From Microbulbifer sp. HZ11 (GTDB taxonomy: Bacteria > Pseudomonadota > Gammaproteobacteria > Pseudomonadales > Cellvibrionaceae): a stretch of 64,000 nt of DNA. Position 1 is the first letter of the stretch; each line of letters begins with the position of its first letter. Where the stretch lies: positions 186,001 to 250,000 of the forward strand of contig NZ_JELR01000005.1 in assembly GCF_000708675.1 (NCBI RefSeq), read 5' to 3'. The notes beneath the pieces are model-generated. The model ran no database searches and was not told where the DNA came from. It saw only the letters and a program-made list of their open reading frames with translations. Of this stretch, positions 33,948-43,681 are shown piece by piece. Position numbers and translations under genes: made by a program.

Positions 33948-33990
33948 CCTTAACGGACACCCGCTGTGACAGCGACGCATTGCTACTCAC
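33948..33990 (+). repeat. Possible truncated attC site after cassette 3
   Basis: CCTTAAC resembles an attC left box, 15 bases after the stop. It is followed by the small perfect hairpin CGCTGTGACAGCG. No GTTRRRY right end is found before the SelO gene that follows, so the site appears truncated and the array ends here. Confidence 0.35.
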
Positions 33991-34029
33991 TAGAAAAATT
34001 CCAGAAAATCGGCTTCAGAAGAACCGCGC

Positions 34030-35733
34030 TCAAGATGAGCAACTGTAGTGTGATACGCCACCCGCATTGAAATACTCTTGGGGTCTCAAACGGTAGTACT
34101 TCTCTTCGATGTCTTTTGATTGTTCGTCATAAGGGTGGCTCAGGACTTCCTGCAGCTCCTTGATCAGGCTGTAATCCCCCTGTGTGGCCTGTTGGTAGGC
34201 TGGGACAATCAGCCATTCACGCCACGCATACTTCGGATTGACGCGTTTCATCTTGTCGGCTGCCGTTGATAAGTCATGATCGGCCAACACCAGATCGCGC
34301 CAGCTACTTAACCAGGACTGCCATTTTTCGTCGATGTCAGAGGATGTTTTGACATAGAAGCTTTTTTTCAATGGGGCAATATCCTCAGGTATATGGGATA
34401 GCTCACGAAAGAACATGGTGTAATCCACCTCTGAGCGAATCATGAGCGTCACCAGTTCCTTAAACAGCTCCAGGTTGAACTCGGTGAGGCCGAGCTTGGC
34501 TGCCCACATGTGATGCAACTGGTCTTGCATTACTTCCTGGAAATCACGGCGTATTTGATCCAGCCGTTCTAGCGCTTCATTGTGGTCCGCGAGCAGTGGA
34601 CGGATGGCCGTCCAGAACATGTGGAAGTTCGCCTCTGCGGCGGTTGGCTGGTTGAAGAATGAAAAGTGTTGGCCGCCGCCGGTCCAGGGTTGGAACTCGG
34701 GGTCGAAAACTTCGCAAAAACCAAATGGACCATAATCCAGCGTAAAGCCGCCAGCGGCGCAGTTGTCGCTGTTGAAATTTCCTTGGCAATAACCGACGCG
34801 CAGCCAGTTGGCGACCAACGCGGTAAGGCGTTGGCGAAATAATCGTGCTAATTCTATCAATTGATCTGAAAAGTTGAGGTTGGAGTCGATTTCGTCTTGG
34901 TATTCTCTGGCAATCAAGTGCATGACGATCATGCGCAGCTCCTCAAGCGCATTGTCATGCGCATGGCTGCGGGCGCGGCGGGCAAATAATTCAATTTGCC
35001 CAACACGCAGGAATGACGGCGCTACACGTGTGGATATCGCTACCGGGTTCTCGGTGATAATGTCTGGATCAAATGCGTTGGAATGATCGGAATACCAGGG
35101 GCGGGAAACCGTATCGGTCTTTGATACATACAGAGTTAATGAGCGGGAGGTCGGCACACCCAACGCGTGCATATACTCCTGTGCGAGAAATTCACGTACG
35201 CTCGAGCGCAGTACCGCGCGGCCATCGGCTCCGCGGCAATAGGGCGTGGGGCCGCCTCCTTTTAATTGCATTTCCCAGCGCTGCCCGTTAAATACCCCTT
35301 CAAACACGGAGATGGCCCGTCCATCACCATACCCATTGCCGGTGCCAAATGGGCATTGTCGGACATATTCAGTACCGTAAATTGATAGCGCATAACCGGT
35401 TGCCCAGCCGAAGTTACGCATTGGGGCATGGGCTGCGGCGATATCTCCAGAGAATAACTGGGTAAATTTGGGGTCCTGCGCAAGTTCGTCGCTGAGCCCT
35501 AGCTCTTGAAAGAAACTGCGGCTATGGGCGACATATTCTGGCTGTCCAATTGGTGTTGGTGTTACCGGCACGAAGTGCCCGGAGAATACTTGGCGCGCAC
35601 GGTGATCATCGCCATCCGTTGTGGCGTCTGGGTCGGCATTCAGGCTATCCATCAACGAATAATCTACCTGCTGGACAAATTCATCGTAGGTGGTCACCCA
35701 GGTTTTGTCCGGTGATGTGGATGGCTGAGTCAT
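34030..35733 (-). CDS. Protein adenylyltransferase SelO, paralogue 1
   Basis: 567 residues from ATG 35733. SelO/YdiU pseudokinases transfer AMP from ATP to Ser, Thr or Tyr of target proteins, including glutaredoxin. Family motifs are present: [26 protein letters not shown]-type loop (here [19 protein letters not shown]), NFNSDN with metal-binding Asn/Asp, and LDYGPFGF. The C-terminus HYSCSS keeps the Cys that replaces selenocysteine in animal SelO. It differs markedly from the second SelO at 50978 and has an N-terminal extension. It borders the cassette cluster and may be acquired. AT content is moderately raised. Confidence 0.9.
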   Translation of the reverse strand: MTQPSTSPDKTWVTTYDEFVQQVDYSLMDSLNADPDATTDGDDHRARQVFSGHFVPVTPTPIGQPEYVAHSRSFFQELGLSDELAQDPKFTQLFSGDIAAAHAPMRNFGWATGYALSIYGTEYVRQCPFGTGNGYGDGRAISVFEGVFNGQRWEMQLKGGGPTPYCRGADGRAVLRSSVREFLAQEYMHALGVPTSRSLTLYVSKTDTVSRPWYSDHSNAFDPDIITENPVAISTRVAPSFLRVGQIELFARRARSHAHDNALEELRMIVMHLIAREYQDEIDSNLNFSDQLIELARLFRQRLTALVANWLRVGYCQGNFNSDNCAAGGFTLDYGPFGFCEVFDPEFQPWTGGGQHFSFFNQPTAAEANFHMFWTAIRPLLADHNEALERLDQIRRDFQEVMQDQLHHMWAAKLGLTEFNLELFKELVTLMIRSEVDYTMFFRELSHIPEDIAPLKKSFYVKTSSDIDEKWQSWLSSWRDLVLADHDLSTAADKMKRVNPKYAWREWLIVPAYQQATQGDYSLIKELQEVLSHPYDEQSKDIEEKYYRLRPQEYFNAGGVSHYSCSS

Positions 35734-35742
35734 TGTGGTCAA

Positions 35743-36079
35743 AACCTATGGTTATACAGGCATATGGCTATGCGGGTATTTCGGTTAAATCGGCTTATGG
35801 GAAAACTTGCTTCAAGCGAGCCTGCTTCATTATTTTCACATTATATTGAAGCATATCGCCAAAGCGTCCAGCTCTGCGTTGAGAATGCTTGATCTGAACA
35901 CTTTGGCTGTGCTCTTTAGTTACCTTATTCCCCGCATCGACCACCAGGGAGCATATCGCCGTCGGCGGTGCTCCCTGTCTCGGGGAGTTGCGCCTGTATC
36001 TTCGGCGGTGATAGGAAGTTAGGTGGTGATAGGAAGGTTCCGCCTAAAACGCATCCGGGTCGCGAATGATCTGCTGGGC
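35743..36079. other. Intergenic region between SelO paralogue 1 and the photolyase-like pseudogene
   Basis: About 335 bases. No gene is supported. It includes the out-of-frame tail of the decayed photolyase gene (35925-36079), which no longer matches the family. Confidence 0.45.
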
Positions 36080-36961
36080 ACGGGCAGGCGTCGTCACTGG
36101 TTCGCTCCTGAACCTTATAGCGACAAGCGTCGCAGTAGTTGCTCACTTTGTGAATGTAGCTGCCGCTGCTGATATAGGGCTTGGTGCCGAAGTGCGGTAG
36201 CAGTACCTCACAGAAATGTCGGAGCATGGCCAGCGCGTCGGTGCGAGTGGTCGGCAAGTTGAACTGCTCGGGGGAGATAGCGCCAAACGTGTTCACTCCG
36301 GCGCGCTCTATCCGCTTGAGGGTTTCCACAACCTGTTTGCGAAAGCCGCGTTGCGGGGGGATCTTCGGCTCCCCCTTCCACTTGTTGCGATTGTTTTGAT
36401 CGTAATTCCATTGGCCTCCCACCGGGCTGCCGTCTTTATTGAGCAGTATTTGGTGCTGCTTTCGCATATGCCGGTAAAAACTCTCCATCAACAGCGACTT
36501 CTTACTGTCAAAAAACCTGCTGAGTGACTGCCGGTCGGTGAGGAAGTGCTCGCTGTCGAAAGGTTCGCTAGGAATGCTGAGGTCATCTGTGAGCAACTTC
36601 AGTTGTTGATCCAGCCGGTATTCGTCTGGCAGTTGATACTGGAATCGTTCGAACTGGTGTTCAGAAACAAGCCGGGCGATATTGCTGCCCAGTTTCTGGG
36701 TGTTTTCTGGGGTATCCAGGGTGTAGTAGATGACGTTTTTGCCCCGGTCTTCCAGCCATTGTGCAAATTCGGCCATGGCCTCGAAAAAGGCCACCACTTT
36801 CTGAATATGGTGTTTGACGTAATCCGTTTCCTGGCGCATTTCGCAATGAAATACCAGGTATTTTCATCGTCATTGCTGTACCAGGAATGCTTGTGATTGA
36901 GCTGGTCGCCCAGTATTAGTCGCAGAGTTTTCACACCGGCCCCACTGTAGGTATCTGACAA
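36080..36961 (-). pseudogene. Decayed photolyase-related (DPRP/cryptochrome-like) gene
   Basis: The N-terminus LRLILGDQLNHKHSW is typical of deoxyribodipyrimidine photolyase-related proteins. It runs in one frame until ENTWYFIA; the match resumes in another frame with MRQETDYVKHHIQKV near 36839, so about one base is missing there. Later LLPHFG joins directly to TKPYISSGSYIHKVSNYC near 36183. About 150 residues of the helical FAD-binding core that normally lie between them are absent. The end after DDACPC no longer resembles the usual C-terminus (NALYWDF). Frameshift, internal deletion and truncation together mean no active photorepair enzyme. A sequencing error could explain only the frameshift. 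Confidence 0.8.
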
Positions 36962-37051
36962 CAGAATAGCCTGCTGCAGTATCTGGTACGGCGGATTCGG
37001 AGTCTGGATGAGTCACCGGCGAGAGACGCGCGCGGCCAGTGCGTCAACGGC

Positions 37052-37846
37052 TCAGGGGTACAGTCGATCCAGACGCAGCCGCTCGCGCCCGTCAAACAGG
37101 CGCCGCGCACAGAGTGCCACCGCGGCAAAAGTACCATAACCAGTGCCGGCGGCGATGGTGAACATGATCAGTATCTGATATTTCACCGCCAGTGCTGGGG
37201 AACTGCCGGCCAGTATCTGTCCGGTCATCATCCCCGGCAGGGATACAATACCCGCCGCAGCCATGGCATTGATGGTTGGCATCAGTCCGGCGCGCATGGC
37301 GTCCCGGCGCAGGTGCGCGCTGGCCTGTTGCCAGGTTTCTCCCAGCATCAGGCGGTTTTCAATTTCATTGCGCCCGCGCCGCGCGCCTTCCGTCAGCCGT
37401 TCCAGCCCCAGCGCCACGCCGGTCATGGTATTGCCGAGCAACATGCCAAGTAGGGGGATGGCGTACTGCGGTGTGTACCAGGGGTCCGGGCCGATAATCA
37501 CCGCAAGGGTCAGCACGGTAACGGCGAAGGCGGAGATAAACATGGACAGGGTGCCAATCGCAAAACTCCAGCCGCCCCGTAAACGGTGCTTCTGCCGCGC
37601 CACTACTTCGCGCCCGGCGAGCAGCAACATGGCACCACCCATCAGCGCCACCCACAGCAGGCTGCCCACGGCGAACAGTGCTTCCAACACCATCCCGATC
37701 AACGCCAGTTGCACGGCGGTGCGCGCGGCGGCAATCAGCAGGGATTTGCCGATCCTGAGTTGCGCGAGCCAGGTGCACAGGGCCAGTGCGATCACCAGAC
37801 CTGTGGCAATCCCCAGGTGCCACCAACTGAGTTCGATCACATTCAC
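37052..37846 (-). CDS. fetB: FetB-like ABC transporter permease
   Basis: 264 residues from GTG 37846, which overlaps the stop of fetA by four bases (GTGA). About seven membrane segments span it. Family features are LRIGKSLLIAAARTAVQLALIG near the start and the conserved GLERLTEGARRGRNEIENRL cytoplasmic loop of FetB/YbbM. With FetA it forms an exporter linked in E. coli to iron homeostasis and peroxide resistance. Length matches the family (~260). Export of another metal or solute is possible; no metal-responsive operator was recognised. Confidence 0.85.
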   Translation of the reverse strand: MNVIELSWWHLGIATGLVIALALCTWLAQLRIGKSLLIAAARTAVQLALIGMVLEALFAVGSLLWVALMGGAMLLLAGREVVARQKHRLRGGWSFAIGTLSMFISAFAVTVLTLAVIIGPDPWYTPQYAIPLLGMLLGNTMTGVALGLERLTEGARRGRNEIENRLMLGETWQQASAHLRRDAMRAGLMPTINAMAAAGIVSLPGMMTGQILAGSSPALAVKYQILIMFTIAAGTGYGTFAAVALCARRLFDGRERLRLDRLYP

Positions 37847-38451
37847 AGGGGTTGCTCCCTGAGCTGACCGCCGTCGTCGATATGGAAGTGACGTTGTGCC
37901 ACCCGCTGAATCTGTCCCTGGGCGTGGGCGATCCACAATACGGGTATCTGTCGGTCCCGGATTTCCTTGTGCAGCCAGTGCTCCACCTGCTCGGTGGTTT
38001 CTTCGTCCAGGTTTGCGGTGGGTTCGTCCAGCAGCAGGGCCCGGGGATCGCGGGCGAGGGCTCGTACCAGGGCGAGGCGTTGCTTTTCCCCGGACGACAG
38101 GCGGGTTACAGGCCAATTTATGCAGTCCGCCGGCAGGCCCAGCGCCTCGGGAATGGTCGAATCTTCGGGAAAGTGCGCCCCTACGGTCTCTTCCCACCAG
38201 GCACTTTCCGCCGGTACCAGCATCACCCGTTGGCGCCACTGGTGGGCGGGCAGTTTTTCACTGGCGGTGTCGCCAAGGGTGACTTCTCCCCGGTGGGGTT
38301 CCAGATCGACAATGGCGCGCAGCAGGCGGCTTTTACCAATTCCCGACTGTCCGGAGAGGCAGACGATTTCGCCGGGGCGAATACTGAGGTCGACGGGCTG
38401 CAGGTCGCCAATGGCGACCTGTTTCAATACAAGGCGGTATGCTTCGCTCAA
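37843..38451 (-). CDS. fetA: FetA-like ABC transporter ATP-binding protein
   Basis: About 202 residues if read from TTG 38451; the frame is open to 38508 and the start is uncertain. Walker A LSGQSGIGKSRLL, signature LSSGEKQRLALVRAL, Walker B ALLLDEPTANLD and switch His in WIAHAQ are all intact. It powers the FetB permease encoded directly downstream. The start region overlaps the end of the upstream DUF2214 gene, so the three minus-strand genes probably form one operon. Confidence 0.85.
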   Translation of the reverse strand: MSEAYRLVLKQVAIGDLQPVDLSIRPGEIVCLSGQSGIGKSRLLRAIVDLEPHRGEVTLGDTASEKLPAHQWRQRVMLVPAESAWWEETVGAHFPEDSTIPEALGLPADCINWPVTRLSSGEKQRLALVRALARDPRALLLDEPTANLDEETTEQVEHWLHKEIRDRQIPVLWIAHAQGQIQRVAQRHFHIDDGGQLREQPL

Positions 38452-38465
38452 GAATTTTGTCTCAC

Positions 38466-38918
38466 TCAGCCAAAGTAGCCGATGCCTTTGGCCATCAGTG
38501 CGGCGCACAGGGCCATGGCGACGATGGCGGTCAACTCGGTGTGCACAATAATACGCATCCAGCGGCGCTGACGGTCACTGACCACCGGCACTGTGCCCTG
38601 CTTGAGGGACTTCCCCCAGCGCAGAAACTGGATGGTGGGGTAAATGGAAAGCAGTGCTGCGATCACAAACAGGGTCAGTTTTGCGTGGAAGGCACCGTTC
38701 TGAAAATAGTAACTGGCGCCCTTTTCGAAATGGAAAACCCGTAAAAAACCCACCACCAGAAGCAGTACCGCGGACCCGCCGAGAATGCGGTCGACAATAC
38801 GAATCTTGCGCGCATTCTGCAGGGTGAATGCCTGATTCAGCAGCACCAGTTGCATGGTGAGCACGGCGGTCATCGAGAGGAACAGCAGGTGGTGGAGAAA
38901 GGCAATCAGTGCAGGCAT
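38466..38918 (-). CDS. DUF2214-type inner-membrane protein
   Basis: 150 residues with four hydrophobic segments (about 5-25, 45-65, 80-98, 125-145). Conserved His residues (HHLLFLS, FHFEKG, IIVHTEL) resemble small membrane proteins of the DUF2214 family. Function is unknown; the His pattern could bind heme or metal. ATG 38918 with GGGA about 8 nt upstream. First gene of the presumed DUF2214-fetA-fetB operon. Confidence 0.65.
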   Translation of the reverse strand: MPALIAFLHHLLFLSMTAVLTMQLVLLNQAFTLQNARKIRIVDRILGGSAVLLLVVGFLRVFHFEKGASYYFQNGAFHAKLTLFVIAALLSIYPTIQFLRWGKSLKQGTVPVVSDRQRRWMRIIVHTELTAIVAMALCAALMAKGIGYFG

Positions 38919-38988
38919 ATGTCAATTCCCTGTTTATGTACACCGCGTTGAATAATGCCTGCTGGTCGGGCGTATTGCCATATGATCC

Positions 38989-39699
38989 TCAGTGATCGTT
39001 CGGTGCAGGAGCTCTCACCTCACTAGATACATTACGATTGCCTGTCAATTGACCCACCAATTGTCGGGCGGCCGTGTAGGCCGCGTCGATTGAGGCCCGG
39101 TGACGCTCATCGTTGAACTCCTGGTATTCGATTCCGATTTCGTGAAAGTGCTCGACCCCTAAGTAGTGGCTCAATGTACGAATATGGGGACCCAGGTGAT
39201 TCATCGACTCACGCACCCCGCCTGGGCCGAAGCCAAATTCGCCGCAGGAGGTCAGTAGCACAAGGGTTTTTCCCGAGAGGATTGGCTGCAGCGGAAAATC
39301 CCCTCGGTTGAGGTCAAAGCTAAAGGTTTTGTTCACTCTTACCACCTGGTCGAACCAGGCCTTAAGGCTGGCGGGCATGCCGTAGTTGTACATCGGCGTG
39401 GATATCACGATCAGGTCTGCAGCGACTACTTCATTAATCAGCTGATCCGAAAGAGCAAGCTCCGTTTGCTGCGGTTGACTGCGCTTTTCTTCGGGAGTGA
39501 ATGCTGCGCCGATCCACGCTTCACTCATAAAGGTGGGTGGGGCGAGGCCAACATCGCGGTGGATAATGGAGTATTTGTGGGGTTGATCCATCCACTGCGC
39601 GGTAAAGTAATCGCTCAGCTGTCGGGATAGAGATCGGTACGAGGCTTTTGCGTTGTGCAGGTTGCGAGCACTGGCGTCAATTTTCAGTAGAGTTTTCAC
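38989..39699 (-). CDS. azoR: FMN-dependent NADH-azoreductase
   Basis: 236 residues from GTG 39699 with AGGAGA in good position. A flavodoxin-like fold: LLKIDASARNLHN for FMN phosphate, PMYNYGMPASLKAWFDQVVR, and LLTSCGEFGFGPGG. AzoR-type enzymes reduce quinones and azo compounds with NADH, protecting against thiol or electrophile stress. Divergent from a LysR regulator with a 113-base intergenic region, the classic arrangement for LysR control of a quinone reductase. About 30 residues longer at the C-terminus than E. coli AzoR. Confidence 0.88.
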   Translation of the reverse strand: MKTLLKIDASARNLHNAKASYRSLSRQLSDYFTAQWMDQPHKYSIIHRDVGLAPPTFMSEAWIGAAFTPEEKRSQPQQTELALSDQLINEVVAADLIVISTPMYNYGMPASLKAWFDQVVRVNKTFSFDLNRGDFPLQPILSGKTLVLLTSCGEFGFGPGGVRESMNHLGPHIRTLSHYLGVEHFHEIGIEYQEFNDERHRASIDAAYTAARQLVGQLTGNRNVSSEVRAPAPNDH

Positions 39700-39777
39700 T
39701 GTGTCTCCTGATGAGTGATAGAGTGATATTGCACAACTATCGGGTCTATGGAGACTTGTGACAAAGGATGTGTTATC

Positions 39778-39808
39778 ACCTATAGATGAGGTTGGTTCAC
39801 CTATAGAG
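39778..39808. promoter_or_regulatory. Direct repeats in the azoR-lysR divergent promoter
   Basis: CACCTATAGA occurs twice (39778-39787 and 39799-39808), 21 bases apart, that is two helical turns on one DNA face. A related CGGGTCTATGGAG lies nearby at 39741. These are plausible binding sites for the LysR protein that begins 5 bases later, for autorepression and control of azoR. Confidence 0.45.
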
Positions 39809-39812
39809 GCTT

Positions 39813-40694
39813 GTGCAAACTGTGCTCGGAAACTTGAACGGGATACGTATTTTTGAGGCCGCAGCGAGGCATTTGAGCTTTAAGCGCGCTGCGGAAGAGT
39901 TGCACCTGACGCCGACAGCGGTTTCTCATCAGATCCGAAAGCTTGAGGAGCAGTTGGGTGTACCGCTGTTTGAACGGCATACCCGGGCAGTTTCATTGAC
40001 GGATGACGGGCGCGTGTTGCTGGACGCCGCACGCTTGTCACTGCGAACCCTGGCGGAAGCGATCGAGCAGATTTCCGAGTCGCCGAAACGTATCACCGTG
40101 AGTACCACGAATGCATTTGCGGCCTTGTGGCTGGTGCCACAACTGCCGGGTTTCAAACTCCTGCGCCCGGACGTAGAGGTGGTTATACAGGCAAGCGAGG
40201 TCCCGGTTGATCTGCGTCGGAACCGAACCGTTGATTTAGCTATTCGCTACGGGTTGCCACTGAAAACCCAGGAAGCAGACGTCTTGTGCACCGATGCATT
40301 CGCAATTTACGGGATACCGGGCGTTTTGCAGAAGCTTCGGAAAGGCGAGTCAGTACCGGTGTTCGAAACCCGCTGGCAGAGCCCAAATTTGCCGACCGTG
40401 TCGTCAACGTTGTGGTGGGAACGTTTCTTGCCAGAGCAGGGTATGCCGTCGCCCACTCTGTTCGACCAAGAGATTCATGTGATCCAGGCCGCATTGGCGG
40501 GGCAGGGGGTGGCGTTTGTGAGCAACGTGCTGGTGGAGTCGGCAGTCGCGCAAGGATGGTTGGAGCCGCTGCGGGCTGACTGCCTGCTTCCCGGGTTCGC
40601 GTATTACTGCGTGACCGAGGATTCATCAGGCAAGGCGAAAATAACGCAGTTTCAGGATTGGCTGAAAAATGCGCTTTCCAAAGCGCCGGATTGA
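39813..40694 (+). CDS. LysR-family transcriptional regulator (GcvA-like group)
   Basis: 293 residues from GTG 39813. The N-terminal winged helix (~5-65) has the GcvA-type sequence RHLSFKRAAEELHLTPTAVS and HQIRKLEEQLG. The effector-binding domain spans ~90-290 (ITVSTTNAFAALWLVPQL). It probably controls the divergent azoR through the CACCTATAGA repeats. No aromatic-degradation or beta-lactamase gene is nearby to suggest another target. Confidence 0.88.
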   Translation: MQTVLGNLNGIRIFEAAARHLSFKRAAEELHLTPTAVSHQIRKLEEQLGVPLFERHTRAVSLTDDGRVLLDAARLSLRTLAEAIEQISESPKRITVSTTNAFAALWLVPQLPGFKLLRPDVEVVIQASEVPVDLRRNRTVDLAIRYGLPLKTQEADVLCTDAFAIYGIPGVLQKLRKGESVPVFETRWQSPNLPTVSSTLWWERFLPEQGMPSPTLFDQEIHVIQAALAGQGVAFVSNVLVESAVAQGWLEPLRADCLLPGFAYYCVTEDSSGKAKITQFQDWLKNALSKAPD

Positions 40695-40814
40695 ATAAGA
40701 TGTGGGCGAGGGGCCAAGGGCACTTTGAACCTGTAGTCGTTCGCCGCCATAATCCCCGTCTGACAGGCATCTTACTTGTCCAAATTTCGATCAAAATAAC
40801 GAGACTCTCGCAGT

Positions 40815-43064
40815 ATGACCGAGCCCTCCGTGTTTGAAGCCTCCGAACGCCAGCACCTGGCGGACTACACCGAGAAGGCGTACCTGGACTATTCCATGTA
40901 CGTGATTCTCGACCGCGCCCTGCCCAATATCGGCGATGGCCTGAAGCCGGTGCAGCGCCGTATTGTCTACGCCATGAGCGAGCTTGGCCTGAAGGCCAGC
41001 GCCAAGTACAAGAAGTCCGCGCGTACCGTGGGCGACGTGATTGGTAAGTACCACCCGCACGGCGACAGCGCCGTGTACGAGGCCATGGTGCTGATGGCGC
41101 AGCCATTCAGCTACCGCTACCCGCTGGTGGATGGTCAGGGCAACTGGGGCTCCCCGGATGATCCCAAGTCCTTCGCCGCCATGCGTTACACCGAATCCCG
41201 TATGGGCAAGTACTCCGAGGTATTGCTGTCCGAGCTGGGCCAGGGCACCGTGGACTGGCAGCCGAACTTTGACGGCACCATGGACGAACCGGCGGTACTG
41301 CCGGCGCGGGTTCCCAACATCCTGCTGAATGGCACCACCGGCATCGCCGTGGGTATGGCGACCGATATTCCTCCGCACAACCTGCGCGAGGTGGTGGATG
41401 CCACTGTACATATGCTGGAAAACCCCAAGGCTACGGTCAGCGAGCTGTGCGAATTTATCCAGGGCCCGGATATGCCCACGGAGGCGGAGATCATCTCGCC
41501 CCGGGCGGACCTGCAGAAAATGTACGAGACCGGCAAGGGCTCGGTGAAAATGCGTGCGGTATGGAATAAAGAGGATGGCGACATCATCATCACCGCACTG
41601 CCGTATCAGGCCAGTGGCTCCAAAGTACTGGAGCAGATTGCCGCGCAGATGCAGGCGAAGAAACTGCCCATGGTCAGCGACCTGCGCGACGAGTCGGACC
41701 ACGAGAACCCTACCCGTCTGGTGATTGTGCCCAAGTCCAATCGTGTGGATCTGGAGCAGGTGATGAATCATCTGTTCGCCACCACCGATCTGGAAAAGAG
41801 CTACCGGGTCAACCTGAACATGATCGGTGTGGACGGTCGCCCGCAGGTGAAGTCCCTGGACATGATCCTTTCCGAGTGGCTGAGCTTCCGTACCGTTACC
41901 ACAAGACGTCGCCTGCAATTCCGTCTGGACAAGGTCGAGAAGCGCCTGCACCTATTGGATGGCTTGCTGATCGCCTTCCTGAATATCGATGAAGTGATCG
42001 AGATCATCCGCACCCATGATGAGCCCAAGCAGGAGCTGATGCGCCGCTTTGCGCTGTCGGAAGTACAGGCGGAATACGTTCTCGATACCAAGTTGCGTCA
42101 GTTGGCCCGCCTCGAGGAAATGAAGATCCGCGGCGAACAGGCGGAACTGGAAAAAGAGCGGGATACTCTGACCAAAACCCTGGGCAGCGAGCGCCGTCTC
42201 AAGACCCTGATCAAGAAAGAACTGCTGGCCGCAGCGGAAGAATTCGGAGATGAGCGTCGTTCACCTCTGGTGCAGCGTGAGGAGGCTCGAGCCTTCAGCG
42301 AAACCGAACTGCTGAGCAGCGATCCGATCACCGTCGTACTCTCTGCCAAGGGCTGGATCCGCCAGGCCAAGGGCCACGAAATCGACCCGGAGTCTCTGAG
42401 TTATAAGGCCGGCGACGGCTTCAAGTACGCCGCCCGGGGCAAGAGCAATCAGCCGGCGCTGTTACTGGACAGCACCGGGCGCAGCTACGCCATTGCGGCA
42501 CATACTCTACCTTCCGCGCGGGGCCAGGGTGAGCCTTTATCCGGGCGTATCAATCCGCCCTCCGGCGCCACCTTTGAAGGTCTGTTGATGGGTGGGGATG
42601 ATCAGAAGGTATTGCTGGCCAGTGATGCGGGCTACGGCTTTATCGCCAAATACGCCGACCTGCAGTCTCGCAACAAGGCCGGTAAAGCGATGCTGAGCCT
42701 GCCGAAAGGCGCACAGGTGCTGCCGCCTCAGGAAATCGAAAATCCGGAGTCTGCACTGCTGGCGGCGGTAACCAGTGAAGGCCGTATGCTGGTGTTCCCG
42801 GTAACCGAACTGCCGGAGCTTTCCAAGGGTAAGGGCAACAAGATCATCAATATCCCCGCTGCACGCGCGGCCAGTCGTGAGGAGATCGTCGTGGGAATCG
42901 CGGTGCTGGAGGGCAAGGATCAGTTGATCATTCATGCCGGCAAGCGTCACACCAAGATCAAGATCTCGGAGCTGGAACACTACGAAGGAGAGCGGGGCCG
43001 GCGCGGTAACAAGCTGCCGCGAGGCTTCCAGAAAGTGGATAAAGTCGAGGTTGAACGCAAATAG
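40815..43064 (+). CDS. parC: DNA topoisomerase IV subunit A
   Basis: 749 residues, full length. With ParE it decatenates daughter chromosomes. The catalytic Tyr is in AMRYTESRM. The quinolone-determining region [15 protein letters not shown] keeps the wild-type Ser and Glu. The C-terminal pinwheel domain has ParC-type blades ([31 protein letters not shown]). The long identical blocks shared with E. coli ParC, such as [19 protein letters not shown], distinguish it from GyrA, which has a longer C-terminus with a GyrA box. parE is not adjacent. A strong terminator follows. Confidence 0.97.
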   Translation: MTEPSVFEASERQHLADYTEKAYLDYSMYVILDRALPNIGDGLKPVQRRIVYAMSELGLKASAKYKKSARTVGDVIGKYHPHGDSAVYEAMVLMAQPFSYRYPLVDGQGNWGSPDDPKSFAAMRYTESRMGKYSEVLLSELGQGTVDWQPNFDGTMDEPAVLPARVPNILLNGTTGIAVGMATDIPPHNLREVVDATVHMLENPKATVSELCEFIQGPDMPTEAEIISPRADLQKMYETGKGSVKMRAVWNKEDGDIIITALPYQASGSKVLEQIAAQMQAKKLPMVSDLRDESDHENPTRLVIVPKSNRVDLEQVMNHLFATTDLEKSYRVNLNMIGVDGRPQVKSLDMILSEWLSFRTVTTRRRLQFRLDKVEKRLHLLDGLLIAFLNIDEVIEIIRTHDEPKQELMRRFALSEVQAEYVLDTKLRQLARLEEMKIRGEQAELEKERDTLTKTLGSERRLKTLIKKELLAAAEEFGDERRSPLVQREEARAFSETELLSSDPITVVLSAKGWIRQAKGHEIDPESLSYKAGDGFKYAARGKSNQPALLLDSTGRSYAIAAHTLPSARGQGEPLSGRINPPSGATFEGLLMGGDDQKVLLASDAGYGFIAKYADLQSRNKAGKAMLSLPKGAQVLPPQEIENPESALLAAVTSEGRMLVFPVTELPELSKGKGNKIINIPAARAASREEIVVGIAVLEGKDQLIIHAGKRHTKIKISELEHYEGERGRRGNKLPRGFQKVDKVEVERK

Positions 43065-43084
43065 GTTGGGTGTCGACAGCAAAG

Positions 43085-43112
43085 AAAAAGAGGGCTAATT
43101 AGCCCTCTTTTT
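43085..43112. terminator. Bidirectional rho-independent terminator after parC
   Basis: A perfect 28-base palindrome: AAAAAGAGGGCTAA and its reverse complement TTAGCCCTCTTTTT, 20 bases past the parC stop. The A- and T-runs on both sides allow it to work in both directions. Confidence 0.95.
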
Positions 43113-43118
43113 CGTTTT

Positions 43119-43430
43119 GCTTTGCCGGATATCCGCGCTCAATCAGAGGTTCCCTGAGTGCGCCCGAACCGGCCAGACACCTTCAGCCTGCCATTGTCTT
43201 CCCACATCTTGCCGTCACTTGCTCGTTACCGGATCGAACATCTAACCGCCTTCGTAACCATCGCCTTTTCTCTCCCTATTGGTGATGAGATTCACACCGA
43301 GAATTTCCTGCTCTTTTCTCTCGCCTGCTCTCTCATCTGGGCGCGTATCGCATACCGTGTCATCTGGCTTCGTCGGCCGAGCGAACCCCTTTCTGCAAAC
43401 TGCTCGAGTAGGTTTTCGTGAAACCGTAGC
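43119..43430 (-). pseudogene. Decayed copy of the DUF2147 gene
   Basis: This stretch aligns base by base with the intact DUF2147 gene at 50401-50814, in the same orientation. Matching blocks include TTTGCCGGATA near the end, CTTCCCACATCTTGC, ACCGGATCGA and CCGCCTTCGTA. The match fades towards 43430. Small insertions and deletions and stop codons break the reading frame in every phase. It lies on the other side of the three-gene redox operon from its intact twin. It is a dead duplicate. Confidence 0.8.
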
Positions 43431-43681
43431 GGAATTTGCGAAGATTTATGCGCAATCGGTTTGGGAAGTTCTTTCTGGAACGTCAACTGGTGCGAAAGAC
43501 AGGAAAAGTCGGCCGGACATTAAATGGGTTACCAACCGGACCGAAAAATGGCGAACCCGGAATCAAAGCCGAGTGCCGCCGTTTCTGCGTTTCACATCAG
43601 GCCGTCGGTAAGCACCGGGGGCTGAATCGCCGCCGCACTGCGGTGGCATCCGTTTTCACTGCAACGGTGCAGGAAATAATA

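Noticed and set aside
37847-38239. N-terminal extension of FetB across the fetA gene
   Set aside because: It only reads fetA in the wrong frame; the GTG overlapping the fetA stop gives the normal FetB length.
40791-41951. Long open frame antisense to parC (386 codons)
   Set aside because: It mirrors a highly conserved gene in GC-rich DNA, has His/Gln/Leu-rich composition typical of antisense frames, and no ribosome site or family match.
43158-43611. Short plus-strand frames between parC and the CBM2 gene
   Set aside because: The region aligns with the DUF2147 gene on the opposite strand and is better explained as its decayed copy.
43436-43681. N-terminal extension of the CBM2/PQQ fusion protein upstream of 43682
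   Set aside because: The signal peptide and ribosome site begin at 43682; the preceding open frame is basic, low-complexity sequence without homology.
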